Shown here: positions 35,825-47,216 of the stretch, piece by piece
How positions within the stretch are numbered: the first letter of the stretch is position 1
Layout of the letters: every line of letters begins with the position of its first letter
NCBI RefSeq assembly: GCF_003369915.1
Contig: NC_046676.1
Location: 20,070,001 to 20,134,000 of the forward strand
DNA from: Drosophila miranda
Lineage: Eukaryota; Arthropoda; Insecta; Diptera; Drosophilidae
DNA: 64,000 bases
Direction: 5' to 3'
The notes under the pieces: model-generated
Database searches by the model: none
The model's input: the letters and a program-made list of their open reading frames with translations, nothing else
Told to the model about the DNA's origin: nothing
Translations under genes and position numbers: made by a program

Positions 35825-38757
35825 TCAAACCAGACTCGAGACATTATTGTATAAGCCAATGGCTGACAATTCCTCCACATCGATATCGTCCGGTGGCAGG
35901 CGGTTCTGCCAGGCAATCGGATGTATGCTGGGGTTGGGCGTCGCAAGTCCTTGGATATGGGGCGACTGTAGAGGCCTATAGGTGGCTCGATTAACGTATT
36001 CTCCGCTCATAGATATATTGGATTGGGGAGAGGTGAGCACTTTTCCCGCATAGAGTTCTTCATTGCGATAGAAATTTCCATTTGGTACGTAGCCAGAGCT
36101 GATCCGCCTGTGCTGAGGCTGTGGCTGAGGCGGCGGGGGCTGGGGGCGATGTGGCAGCTCATGGAAGTAGGCATCCTTTGGAATGTGTCTGTCGGGGAGG
36201 CCAAATTGGGGAACAATTCTGTGGGGTATGCTGTATGTTGGTGATGGGTTCAGCGAGGCAGCTTCAATGTGCTGGAAATTGTTGTTCAGATGGGACGGCG
36301 ATCGCGAGGCCATCAAAGTTGCTGGCTGTGAGTCCTGCTCCTGTCCCTGCTGTTGATTAGAGTCTATTGTGCTCTGCAGTTGGGCCACCATACCTCTGAC
36401 CTGGCCCACATTGGGCTTTTTCAGGCATTTGATTTCGCTGTTTCTGATTTCCACTTTGTTTACGGTCTCGCTGCCATTCTGCCTGATCTCCGCCTCTTCG
36501 GCATACTCCATAATGGGGTTCGAGTAGAACATGTTCGGTATGGTGGGAAAGCTGTCCTCCAGACAGAGCGGTTGTCTCTTCGTTAGATTTGAGACCCCTC
36601 TCTGACTGCTGGAGTGCGGCTGTCCAAGGGCTGCTACTTCGCAGGCCTGTTCTTTGTACAATAACTTATCGCCACAGATTCTGTCTGCACTCTCGTTAAG
36701 GGCAGCTTCCTCCTTGCTCAGCTCCGCGAAGGAGGCGTCTTTTCTCAATGCCTTGATCACGGAGTTGAGCATGTTCTCTCCTCGGCCGATTCGATGATAA
36801 TATTTGTGATAGTCGCCTGGAGGTGGGTGACTGCCGGTCGGTGATGCCTGCCAGTCCCAACTGTTGGAGTTCTGGGAGGGATTTGACGTCTCACTGGAGT
36901 TGGGATAGCGCCGTAACACGTGCGTGTACTCATCAAAGTTGGGGCTGTTTACACTCTCCTTGTCTTCTTGCAGTCGAGCTGAGTCGGCTCCCGGACTTGG
37001 TTTATACGGAGGGGAGAGCGAGGAGAGCTGATGTTTGCTCTCCTGTTCGCTATCTCTTTCCATAATCAACGTGGTTTTCTCCAGTAGAACCCCCAATCGT
37101 TCCGACACTTTCAGGAAATCTAGCTTCAACTCGTCGAGCTTCGAATGCTCCAGATGCTCGTCTTTTTCCGTCTGTTTGGCCTCCGCCCGGCATGGAGCCA
37201 GATCAACAGCTGCATGCTCTCTGGCCGCATCCGAGTCGTCATCTGTGTCACTATCGAGCTCTACTTCGGGTGATTGATGAACAATAGCTTCTACTGCCTG
37301 ATCCTCCAGGACATCCACACTTCTGGAGTTGGTAAGCCTGCCAGTTTCATAATTTTTCTCTAGCTCGAGCAGTTCTAGGCTTCGACAACGCGAAAGTGTC
37401 CGCTCGATCCTTGAACTTTTGTTTTGGTTATCGTATGTGGATCGCATGGGCTCACCTCTTCGCAGAAACTCGTTGAGATGCTGCCTCTTGTTCTCGCAGC
37501 GCAGCCGATCCTCGATCATTGTTCTCGTTAGCTGCTCTATCTGGTCATTTGTCTTGATGGCCAAGGCTTGGACCTTGTGACCCAAACGCTCCTTAGTCTT
37601 ATTCACGTACTTCTTCAGGCTCTTGCGGTTGCAGTTGAGTTTGTTCTCAATGTGACGAAAGAAGGGACCACAGTAGCAGGTGTTGCCCACGCTCACGGGC
37701 CCCTTGTGTATGTGCCCGGCTAGATCCAGAAAATATTGCTCGCCCGGCTTCAGTGGGTCTTTTGGAAGGGTTTCCAGCTTTGGTGAGGGAAATGCTCGCG
37801 GATCGGGAAAATAGTGGCAGCCATAGGGCGACCAATTAATGCCCTTATCCACTACATCCCTATCCCTATCCTTGTCGGACCTGCTGCCCTCCTTGTGCTT
37901 TTCTTTGCGGTTTCGGATTTTCTTCGGTGTATTCAATATCTCAATTATTTCGCGATAGTTCTTTCTGATGGCAATGTGCATTGGACAATCGCCTTGAGCG
38001 TTTTTGATCCCCAAACGAGCATCAGCCTCGAGAAGAATTCTGGTTAACTTTCTTCGGCCCATGGCGCAGGTGATGTGCAAAGCGGTGTCTCCGTTCAGGT
38101 TCGTCTTGTTGGGATCGCACAAGGCCGAGAGCAAAATCCGTGTGACCCCGGCATGCCCATAGCGGCAGGCTGTGTGCAAGGGCGTGTCGCCATACTGTAA
38201 AGCCGATGTGAAACATATTACAGCTGGTAAATAATTACAAACGAACCGTCTCGCTTACATTGTTCTGCACATCAGGATCGGCTCCAGACATCAGCAGCTC
38301 CCTGGAGCTCTGATTGTGCCCGTTCTGGGCAGCCAAGTGCAGGGCCGACAGACCCTCGTGGTTGACAACCCCCAACGTGCTATTGTGTAGGGCTTCAATT
38401 GTGTTGGCCACCCTTGCCTTGAGCCTGCTCTTCTCTTTGGGCTGCACCTTGGCTGCGGGTGGGGGTGCGCAAATCAGTTTAACACAGCGACTGAAGCCTC
38501 GACTGGCCGCCTCATGGAGTGGCGTGTTCCCGAGACTTGACTCCTTGGCCATGCGGTCTGCATTGGTGGACAGGAGAACCTCCAAGCGCCGGTCGTCCCC
38601 TGCGACCACTGCCTCATGCAGGGCTGTCCAGTTGCTGGAGTCGGGCTGAAAGGTTCAAGGGTTAAGCGCCACACAACTTGGACGTTGCTGAACTCACCCC
38701 AGAAATTGCGTTTGGCAGAGCTTCCTGTTTCTGAATGCGGGTCGATCCATGCTGCAT
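35825..38757 (-). CDS. dgo: Diego, ankyrin-repeat planar cell polarity protein
   Basis: Exons 38698-38757, 38259-38645 and 35825-38194 join in phase 0 and give 938 residues, close to the known Diego length. An in-frame stop lies 36 bp upstream of the ATG, so the start is well defined. The N-terminal ~240 residues hold about six ankyrin repeats (WTALHEAV, NTPLHEAASRGF, LSALHLAAQNGH, DTPLHTACRYGHAG, DTALHITCAMGR, DCPMHIAIRKNY). A basic linker and a conserved block around GPFFRHIENKLN follow. The C-terminal half is Pro/Ser/Gln-rich and low in structure. Diego (related to vertebrate ANKRD6/Diversin and Inversin) is a cytoplasmic core planar polarity protein. It binds Prickle, Strabismus and Dishevelled at the distal junctional cortex and counters Prickle. 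Confidence 0.93.
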
Positions 38758-39411
38758 CGTCTTCAGGAAATCAAGACACAACCACTCAAATTAAACTACC
38801 TCAGATGGCTGTGGCCATTGACCATTGATCTTGTCGGAGCCAGACATCAAGACTGTCAATTGTGCGATTACATACAAGTGTTTGCTTGTATGTGTCCCAT
38901 GTACGAGTACGTAATGGCGTACACGTAGTAATTACAATTTCAAATCAAAATACTCGTTTGTAAAACCGTTTTAAAAACCCTATCAAACACACAACTTGTT
39001 TCAAATCGATCCAAGAAGTTTCTTTCTTGGCACTTGCAAGAACTCGGCGATAGAATTACATATATATCCGGAGCGACTACATTTCACTTAATCCTCAGGT
39101 TAAAGCCAACTTGAAACTGCGTCTTGCCACAAATGCGATCCGATCCACTTACTTTAACTTGGATTCTAAACTGCGCGCCCTTGTTTACACACTATTGGTG
39201 TCAGCTAGGACGCATGCGCACATGCTTCTGTTGAATCAGATTTCCAATTCCGTTTTTTGCACTATTTTGCCTACGTTATATGGAACGCCCAGGGAGATAA
39301 TTTGGCTAAGCCAGGCCTAAAAGAAACTACAAGAAGAAAGCCATTCGGTCAAAATTGGCAACAGGTTTATCCAAGAGTGGCCATACGCGCAAATATCGCC
39401 TCATTCAGGCT

Positions 39412-39419
39412 TATCGATA
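39412..39419. promoter_or_regulatory. DRE (DREF-binding palindrome)
   Basis: TATCGATA is a perfect match to the DNA replication-related element bound by DREF/BEAF-32 at housekeeping promoters. It lies between dgo and Prosbeta5, with a near-Motif-1 CAGGGTGACCG about 25 bp further on (39444-39454). Confidence 0.55.
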
Positions 39420-39454
39420 GTTCAATACGGTCAGGATTTTTGTCAGGGTGACCG

Positions 39455-40003
39455 TTTACGGAACCGACGGTATATTCACGATATATCGGTATATAATGGT
39501 ATAATTTCATAAATTTTATTTTCAACGTTATATAGAAATGCAATAAAAGCAATTATTTAAATTAAACCAGTCAAGTATAAAATTGATTCATCAATCGTAT
39601 AAAATTATGTGGGTTGAGCTAAGTGTTTAATTTAGCTGGGAATATTCGACGGAAGAAAGAATAACCAGGAATTAGTCGTCATAACCAGTTGACAACAATG
39701 AGTCCTATTCCATGCACACATACCCTGGGGGAAATGAATGTTATAGAATTGTGAATATGTTTGTCATCCAAGGCTCCGTAGGTATCAGGATCGACATAAA
39801 TATACACAAGATACTAATAGGGTACTTGAATATGTCTAAAGAATATCAATTTGAGAAAAGGTCTTTATAAATCACGTTTCATCTCTATATAAAATTAACA
39901 AAATAGGGTGTACAAAGGCCTATACACGCATCATGTCTTTAAATACCAGCAACACTGCGACTGATTTTTTGTTGAACTATTTTGTTCAAACCTTGTTTTA
40001 GCC
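39455..40003 (+). repeat. segment upstream of Prosbeta5 duplicated in inverted orientation upstream of Lsm10
   Basis: This segment matches, in order and on the opposite strand, 42480 down to about 41820. Shared blocks include TTTTCAACGTTATATA, GATTCATCAATCGTATAAAA, TTATGTGGGTTGAGCTAA, GGAATTAGTCGTCATAACCA, GTTGACAACAATGAGTCCTA, GGTATCAGGATCGA, TGAATATGTCTAAA, and a final GCGACT...TTGAACT...AAACCTT block. The part beyond the dispersed repeat (from ~39660) is not present in other family copies, so this pair shares a specific common origin. Confidence 0.85.
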
Positions 40004-40034
40004 AAAATACAATAAAAACAAGGACTAAAAATTA

Positions 40035-40225
40035 ACCAATTGTGTAGAAAATTGATGCATTAATTGGATAAAATTATGTGGGCATGGCTAAATATTCTAT
40101 ATAGCTAGTAATATTCGTCGGAATATCAAAATCGAGGAATATGTAAAAAGAACTTGAATTTGTCAGTATATTCACGGTATATTTTTAAAATGAGACGGTA
40201 TATTTTGGTATAATATTTTATTGAA
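40035..40225 (+). repeat. GTATATTT repeat family, copy immediately upstream of Prosbeta5
   Basis: It has the same block order as 32530-32745: a GATGCATTAATTGGATAAAA block, GTGGGCATGGCTAAATATTC, a GGAATATCAAAATCGAGGAA block, then two GGTATATTTT boxes. It ends about 80 bp before the Prosbeta5 start codon, directly before the Motif 1 site. Confidence 0.8.
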
Positions 40226-40232
40226 AAGTCCG

Positions 40233-40243
40233 CGGTCACACTG
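40233..40243 (+). promoter_or_regulatory. core promoter Motif 1 (M1BP site) of Prosbeta5
   Basis: CGGTCACACTG fits YGGTCACACTR perfectly, on the coding strand and 63 bp upstream of the start codon. This is the usual position relative to transcription start of Drosophila housekeeping genes. Confidence 0.7.
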
Positions 40244-40305
40244 AGCTCCACTTTTTGTTTGTCATCCTTGAATTTAATTTTTAAAACGTTAAAAAAAGTG
40301 CAAGT

Positions 40306-41206
40306 ATGGCATTGGCTGAAATTTGTAAGATATCCAATGCTTCGTACATGAAGCCCACTGCCTGGACTTCGGCCGATGCAAATGAAGACTTGAAGACATT
40401 TTCGTGCAACTTGGCGAACCCCTACACTTTGGCTGCTCCGCCATTCGAGAATGTGAGGGCAAAAATTTCTCGCTTACACAGAAGATAATTTCTATTTTCT
40501 TGTATCTTTGCAGCCTATGCTCAATTTGAATCAAATTCAAGCAAATTCTGGTAAAACCGGCATCAAAATAGATTTCGATCATGGCACCACAACCCTGGGC
40601 TTCAAGTACCAAGGAGGCGTAATTTTGGCTGTTGATTCACGTGCCACTGGAGGCCAGTACATTGGCTCGCAGACAATGAAAAAGATTGTGGAAATCAACG
40701 ACTTTCTGCTGGGAACCTTGGCCGGTGGTGCTGCCGATTGTGTTTACTGGGATCGTGTCCTGTCCAAGGAATGCCGCTTGCACGAACTGCGCAACAAGGA
40801 ACGCATCTCGGTAGCCGCAGCCAGCAAGATCATGGCAAACATTGCCCACGAGTACAAAGGAATGGGTCTCAGCATGGGCATGATGCTGGCTGGTTATGAT
40901 AAGCGTGGTCCCGGCCTTTACTATGTGGACTCTGAAGGTTCCCGCACGCCTGGAAATCTATTCTCCGTCGGCAGTGGCTCTTTGTTCGCTTATGGCGTGC
41001 TCGACTCTGGTTACCGCTGGGACTTGCAGGATAAGGAGGCGCAAGATCTGGGCCAGCGTGCCATTTACCATGCCACCTTCAGAGATGCTTACTCTGGTGG
41101 TATCATCCGAGTTTACCACATGACCCCAACTGGATGGATCAATGTTTCCAACACAGACTGCATGGAGTTGCACTACAAGTTCAAGAGTGAGAAGGAGGCT
41201 CAATAA
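40306..41206 (+). CDS. Prosbeta5: 20S proteasome catalytic subunit beta5 (chymotrypsin-like)
   Basis: Exons 40306-40452 and 40514-41206 join in phase 0 across a 61-bp intron and give 279 residues. The propeptide of about 73 residues ends at DFDHG; the nucleophile Thr1 follows (T74 of TTTLGF). D17 (in AVDSR) and K33 (in TMKKIV) of the mature subunit are in place, as is the GSGS..AYGVLD segment. In the 20S core particle beta5 carries the chymotrypsin-like activity after autocatalytic removal of the propeptide. The 3' end faces Lsm10 with about 108 bp between stop codons. The intron acceptor and first ~45 bp of exon 2 recur, in the opposite strand, immediately upstream of Lsm10 (see findings). 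Confidence 0.97.
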
Positions 41207-41314
41207 AGAGAGTTGTGGAACTGTAGGAGAATATAATCATCCAGTCGAACGAAGTTTGTACACTATTGGAAAATAATAATAAAAACAAGCGGGAATAAAT
41301 GTTTAATAGGCTTT

Positions 41315-41758
41315 TCATTGAATATTAGATTGGTTTTGTTCTTTTTCGGATCTCTGTTGGGTTATCATCTCTAGAGTCTCCTTGTGTCTCATTTCGGCTC
41401 GCTTCTGCTTAAAGGTGCGCTTGGTGTTCCTTCCGTCCACACGATTTCTTCGCAAGACACCACGTTCCATTGCCTGGCGTAGCTCTTGCGCCACATCAAT
41501 GTCCGTCGGGATGTGAATTTGCCGGATCATGCGATTGCGAACCATAAAATTGTCGAATGGATGTTGCCCGCCATTGCGATCAATGAGAACGGCATTTGAG
41601 AGCTCACAGTTCATGTGTCCGTCGGCTATATCGACAACTCCAGCCACAGAAGTCTCATTTCGTAGGTCCATCAGCACAGAGTGTCCTTGCAGCATCACAG
41701 GCCAACAGTTGAGAGTGTTGGCAATTAAATACTTTTCTTGTGAACTGAATTTCTGCAT
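41315..41758 (-). CDS. Lsm10: Lsm10, Sm-like subunit of the U7 snRNP
   Basis: A single exon of 147 residues if translation starts at MQKFSSQEKYL (41756-41758). The Sm fold is clear: Sm1 from LQGHSVLMDLRNETSVAGVVDIADGHMN (cited in parts; residues ~23-50) and Sm2 around NFMVRNRMIRQIHIP (residues ~70-85). A basic C-terminal tail (RRNRVDGRNTKRTFKQKR) follows. Lsm10 replaces SmD1 in the U7 ring with Lsm11, and U7 directs 3' cleavage of replication-dependent histone pre-mRNAs. The frame stays open upstream to 41872, through sequence derived from Prosbeta5, so a longer N-terminus cannot be excluded. MQKF is preferred because it aligns with the normal start of the family. Confidence 0.88.
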   Translation of the reverse strand: MQKFSSQEKYLIANTLNCWPVMLQGHSVLMDLRNETSVAGVVDIADGHMNCELSNAVLIDRNGGQHPFDNFMVRNRMIRQIHIPTDIDVAQELRQAMERGVLRRNRVDGRNTKRTFKQKRAEMRHKETLEMITQQRSEKEQNQSNIQ

Positions 41759-42480
41759 TTTTATAGAATTTGCATGAATTTGATTTAAATTGTTTACAGG
41801 CTGCAAGGGTACAAGCAAACTTAAATTATCTTCGTTGAAAAAAAGGTTTAAGCGAAAAAGTTCAAGAAACAAAGAGTCGCTATATTGCGTGTAAGCCGTA
41901 GTATATGCCTTTGTATACCCTATTTTTTTAATTGTATATGATATTTATATGAAAATAAACGTAACTTCTAAAGACCTTTTCCCAAATTGAGATTTTTTAG
42001 ACATATTCATGTATATGATGAGTGTTTTGTATATATATCTCGATCCTGATACCTATTCTTGGTCCCTACAAGAAGACATTAAGCTTTAAAATATCGTTGA
42101 AATATTGAAAATAATATTAAATAATATTGAATAATATTAAAATATATTGAAAATAAATTGTTTTTGCCTGGGATGACTACGTTTGTCACTATGTTCACAA
42201 TTCTATAACATCCATTTCCCCCAGGTTATGTGGTCATGGAATAGGACTCATTGTTGTCAACTGGTTATGACGACTAATTCCTGGTTATTCTTTCTTCCGT
42301 CGAATATTCCCAGCTAAATCGAACATTTAGCTCAACCCACATAATTTTATACGATTGATGAATCAATTTTCTACTTGATTGGCCTATTCCAAATACTTGC
42401 TTTTATTTGATTTCATATAACGTTGAAAATTAAATTTAATAGATTGATGAAATCGACAGAATATACCATCATATACCAGG
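41757..42480 (-). repeat. inverted copy of Prosbeta5 upstream and intron/exon 2 DNA, placed upstream of Lsm10
   Basis: Read on the minus strand, 42480-41820 follows 39455-40003 block by block. Then 41850-41757 follows the 3' half of the Prosbeta5 intron and the first bases of its exon 2 (40480-40560), including GAAGATAATTT, the TTGCAG acceptor, CAATTT.AATCAAATTCA and GCAAATTCT. The Prosbeta5 interval 40004-40480 (repeat, Motif 1, exon 1, start of intron) has no counterpart. An extra AT-rich stretch of about 130 bp (about 42080-42170) is present only in this copy. Confidence 0.85.
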
Positions 42481-42590
42481 GCTGCCAACTTGTTTTTAAT
42501 AGGAAAATGTACAAAGTTAGGTACATTTCAGTACATTTTAAGATATCTGGAACTAAAACTAAGATTGTAGAGTGGTTTGCAGCCTTAGGC

Positions 42591-43271
42591 CTATATAGCT
42601 GTGCCACGCTCCAGATTCTGTTTGATCTCTGCAGTGTGCTCGCCATAGAAACGGTCCAGCTTCTTGTTGAACTTGGAGTTGCGCTCGTTGATGAAGTCCA
42701 CATCGGCGTCGTCGTTGTATATGCGCCTTCTCGAGTACTTCTTTCTGCGTTCTATTTGCTGGTCCAGATCGTTGACCATTTTGTTGATGGCTGCCGGAGT
42801 GTCTTTTGTCAGGGCATGCAATGTTGTGTGTGGACCTCCGTAGAAGGCCTCTCCGAGCTCAGCCTTTTGTTTCTCATACTTTTCCATGTCTCGTGCGGGC
42901 ATACCTTTGACCAGGCGGCTGTATTGCCTTGCTGTTTGTGCCTCATACGTGGAGAAGCCTAGGTCGGGGTTGTCCTTGCGTTTTTTCTTCTTTTCGATGC
43001 GTTCGGCATCGATGGCGGACACCTCCAACAGCTTCAGGCGCTCATAGTCCTTGCCGGCGGCTTGGGCATCTTCCCGAGCCTTGTCATCTGCCAGAAGCCA
43101 CTCTGCTTGGCGTTTACGAGCTTCCCAGTTTTTGGGCAGTTTTTTACGGGCGTCCTCCGCCACAACTTCCTGATGATTGTCTGTGCGGGCTTCTTGCCGT
43201 TTCTTGTGCAGATCGAGCAGACGCGCCTTGCGTTTTGCCAGTTTGTCCGAAGCAGATTTGTTCTGCTCCAT
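42591..43271 (-). CDS. SYF2: pre-mRNA splicing factor SYF2
   Basis: An uninterrupted frame of 226 residues, the usual length for insect SYF2. The start is the ATG in TTCTGCTCCATTGT read on the minus strand. The protein is highly charged and helical. Family signatures include [13 protein letters not shown] near the N-terminus, [16 protein letters not shown] (residues ~44-59), DPAEL-region equivalent [31 protein letters not shown], and the C-terminal [31 protein letters not shown] (in parts). SYF2 is an NTC/Prp19-associated protein of the activated spliceosome. It is divergent from PWP2; only 238 bp separate the two start codons, implying a shared promoter region. Confidence 0.95.
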   Translation of the reverse strand: MEQNKSASDKLAKRKARLLDLHKKRQEARTDNHQEVVAEDARKKLPKNWEARKRQAEWLLADDKAREDAQAAGKDYERLKLLEVSAIDAERIEKKKKRKDNPDLGFSTYEAQTARQYSRLVKGMPARDMEKYEKQKAELGEAFYGGPHTTLHALTKDTPAAINKMVNDLDQQIERRKKYSRRRIYNDDADVDFINERNSKFNKKLDRFYGEHTAEIKQNLERGTAI

Positions 43272-43509
43272 TGTACAATTTGTAGTGAAACTAGTTTAAT
43301 TATTTTAAATTTTGTGAATTTCTTTGTTTATCTTTCCTTGCTTTCTTCTTTTTCTTCTCTGGTGTAAAACCAAGTTGGCATCTCCGACAGAACAGCTGTC
43401 TGGCAACTAGTTGGCAGGGCCAGCGTTTTGCGCGAACATGCGAATGTACTGTTTATCAACCAACACGTGCGAGGTTTGTTTTGTTTTTTGCTAGGAACCA
43501 GCCACCAAA

Positions 43510-46500
43510 ATGAAGTTTTCGTACAAAGTAAGTTGCTATAATCTGTATAGAGCACTTAACCCAACCTCTGCTGTTATAGTTTTCCAACTTGTTGGGTACA
43601 ATTTATCGCAATGGTAATTTGGTCTTCTCGCCGGATGGCAATTCAGTTATTAGTCCCGTGGGCAATCGGATAACGGTGCACGATTTGAAAAAGTAGGTTG
43701 CAAGAATTTAATGGCTAACCGAATTACATTACCCTTAACCATCCTATCAGCAATAAATCGCGCACCCTTTCGTTGGAGTCGCGCTATAATTACACAAACA
43801 TTGCGCTTTCTCCGGATGGAAGCCTGCTGATCGCTGTTAACGAGCAGGGCGATGCTCAACTCATCAGCATGGTGTCCTGCACGGTGATACACAGGCACAA
43901 ATTCCAAACTGGTGTGCAGTGCATCTGCTTCAGTCCCGATGGAAAATATTTTGCCGTGGCGCGTGAGAATTTGGTGCTCATCTTCTGCGCACCAGGAGAA
44001 ATAACCGGAGAGTACAACCCGTTCGTACTGAAACGGAGCTTCCTCGGTGGCTATGATGATGTTACCTGGCTGGATTGGTCTTCAGATTCGCGGCTACTGG
44101 CCATTGGCTGTCGTGACAGCTCGACAAAGATCTGCGCTATCAACTACACAACGAATTTCCGCACTTACAACTTAACTGGGCACACGGATGGTATTGTATC
44201 CTGCTTCTTCGAAGCCAATAGCTTGCATCTCAACACAATCAGTCGGAATGGACAGCTTTGTTTGTGGGAATGCAGCTTGGCCCCATCGGACTTGGAGGAT
44301 CCAGAGAAACCCGAGGTGCCAGCTCCAAAAAGCAGGAAGCTGGAGCAAAAGGACTCGGACAATGAATCCGAAGACGATGTAGAAAACGTGGTAGAGAAGC
44401 AGGCTTTAAAAGAAGACTCGGCAGCTATCGCCCTCGATGTGAATGAACTGAAGGACGAGGCAGTTAAGAAGATGCATCCCTTCTTTTATAAAAAGCTGGC
44501 CCGACACTATCTGGCTGATGAACCCCGCAAAGAGCAAAGGGATGTCCAGTTGACGGCAGCCAACTATAACAGGCGCACTAAGGTCTTGGTTGTGGCCTTT
44601 AGCACCGGAGCATTTTACCTCTATGAGCTACCCGATGTGAACATGATTCATTCGCTGAGCATTTCCGACTATCCCATCTCGGCGGCGATATTCAACTGCA
44701 CTGGTGATTGGGTGGCCTTGGCGTCGCGTGAGATTGGACAACTATTGGTCTGGGAATGGCAAAGCGAGCAGTATATTATGAAACAACAGGGCCACAGCAG
44801 CGAGATGACCTGCATTGCTTACTCTTCAGATGGCCAGTACATTGCCACTGGCGGTGAGGACTCCAAGGTGAAGCTGTGGAACACCCAAAGCAGCTTCTGC
44901 TTCGTCACCTTCAGTGAGCACACCAGCGGTGTGACTGGCATTCAGTTCAGTAGGAACAAGAAGTTTTTGGTCAGCAGCTCCCTGGATGGCACAGTGCGTG
45001 CTTTTGATGTCATCAGGTAGGTTTTACACCGTACAGTTCTTACAGAAGACGATATCTAACATATGTTGATTTTCGTATAGATATCGAAACTTTAGGACCT
45101 TTACCTCACCGAATCCCGCTCAATTTTCCTGCGTTGCAGTGGACTATTCCGGCGAGCTAGTAGTAGCAGGCGGGCAGGATATCTTCGACATATTCCTTTG
45201 GTCGGTGAAAACGGGCAAACTTCTAGAGATCATCAGCGGCCATGAGGGTCCAGTGGTCTCGTTGGCTTTCTCGCCAGTAGCCACATCTTCCACTCTGGTT
45301 TCGGGTTCTTGGGACAAGACAATCAAGATTTGGAACTGCCTGGAGAGCAATAGCGAGCATGAAACCATTGATGCTGTCTCAGATGTCACAAATGTGACAT
45401 TCAGTCCCAGCGGTGAAGAGGTGAGAGCGAAAGATATGCCGTACCTAGATAATACTACAATACACTCCTATTCAGATTGCTGTGGCCACATTGAGCGGTA
45501 ACATAACCATTTTTGACATCAAATCTGCCAGTCAAGTGACCAGCATAGAGGGACGCAATGATCTGAGCAGCGGTCGCATGGAAACCGATGTGATAACAGC
45601 CAAGAAGAATGCCCAAGCCAAGTGAGTCCTTGTAGCAATCGAAATCGTTCAAGCTTCAATTTAAATCAATAACGATTTCAGTTACTTCTCCACCATTGAG
45701 TACTCTGCGGATGGGGAGTGTCTGTTGGCTGCTGGAAAGTCTCCCAATATTTGTATTTACCATGTTAAGGAGGCCATCCTCCTCAAGAAATTCCAGATCA
45801 CTCAAAACCACAGCTTAGATGGCCTGAATGTAAGAATTTTCCAAAAGCACATTGATTTAATGTAATGTATAAATGTATTTTTTGCTACTTATTAAATTAG
45901 GATTATATCAGTCGTAAGAATTTAAGCGAATTCGGCAATATGGCTTTGGTGGAGCAACGCGAAGAGTTTGAGGGCGGAAAGGTTGCCATTCGATTGCCTG
46001 GTGTACGCAAAGGAGATATGTCCTCCAGACGCTTCCAGCCCGAGGTGAGAGTGTTCTCTGTAAAGTTCTCGCCGACTGGTCAGGCCTTTGCAGCTGCTGG
46101 AACGGAGGGTCTCTGCATCTATGCCTTGGATAAAGGTAAGCTATATCTAAAGGGTTTAAGATTGTTTTCCCATATGTTCACTTCATTTTGTTTCCCATTC
46201 AGGCGTTGTCTTTGATCCGTTTGACTTGTCGCTGGAAGTGACGCCGAAGGCGGTCCATGAGTCTCTCAAAAAGCTGGACTTTACAAAGGCGCTGGTTATG
46301 TCCTTGAAGCTAAATGAACCCAATTTGATTGCTTTGGTGGTGGAGCGTGTGCCGTACAGGGATAGTAAGTAGAATGCAAAATCGTTTTTTATACTATTCA
46401 TGGGCCAGTCCTTGTCAGTTGGGCAACCTTCGGCCTTGCCGTGTCTAAAAATAGCAGCGACACACTCACCAGAGGCGGTCGCCATTGCCCTGACTCCATT

Positions 46501-47216
46501 TTTCGATCGAATGTGCAAATTTGCACTTTTGCTGTGTTAATAAACAGTTTCAAGGCTCTCTCGGTTTGCCTTGGTTAATAACCCCTTGCAATACCTTCCC
46601 CTTTCACATATATAAATGGCCGTAAACTGGTCATAAACTGCTCTGCCATCTGCCCAGCACGTGTCTGCATTGCATGCATATGGAGTGCTTGTATATTCAT
46701 GCCAATTTTGCCTTCCTACTTACATCTTTCTAGTCGATCTAGTCTGTGCGGATCTGTCGGCAGAGTTTGCCCAGCGCTTGTTGCAGCAATTGGCCCGCCT
46801 CTTGCAATCCACGCCACACATTGAATTCTATCTGCAATGGAGCTGCTGCCTACTTACACTGCATGGAAACCAGGATGGCGTCTTCCAGCACACTGGCCTG
46901 CTGGCCCTGCATGAAATCCTCTCAAGGAAATACGAAACCCTCAATAAAATGTGAGTATTACCATCCTTCCCTTTCTCTGAACCAATTTTACTGATTCCTT
47001 TTATATACTCACAGCTGTGACTATAACAAGTACACTTTGAGGGTTCTCCTGGACAGGGCCGACCAGTTGGATCAAGGAAATGAGGGAAACAAGAGCACCA
47101 TGGACGGGGACAGCGATGATGATATGCTGCTTATTAGGGCAAAAGAGAATGGGTCATCACAGATGCAGTTTAGCGACGAGGAGGAGAGTGCCACCGAATC
47201 CGAGGATGACGAATAG
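43510..47216 (+). CDS. PWP2: PWP2/UTP1, WD40 subunit of the small-subunit processome
   Basis: I join ten exons with consistent phases: 43510-43527, 43580-43692, 43751-45016, 45081-45420, 45476-45621, 45682-45829, 45901-46135, 46203-46364, 46734-46950 and 47015-47216, giving 948 residues. The first exon encodes only MKFSYK. Residues ~10-720 form two tandem WD40 propellers (FSPDGNSV, LSPDGSLL, YSSDGQYIATGGEDSKVKLW and similar repeats), interrupted by an acidic insert around residues 240-275. The C-terminal Utp12 domain (residues ~800-900, DLVCADLSAEFAQRLLQQL) is followed by an acidic Ser/Glu/Asp tail. PWP2 is part of the UTP-B complex acting on early pre-18S rRNA with U3 snoRNA in the nucleolus. 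Intron 8 (46365-46733) is much longer than the other introns. Confidence 0.94.

Larger units (their letters stand above)
38758..40305. other. divergent promoter interval between dgo and Prosbeta5
   Basis: There is no supported ORF. The dgo-proximal half is mixed composition with simple TACATATG-type sequence. From about 39455 onward the DNA is made of members of the GTATATTT repeat family. The segment 39455-40003 is the partner of the inverted copy upstream of Lsm10. Core promoter motifs (DRE, Motif 1) are annotated separately. Confidence 0.6.
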
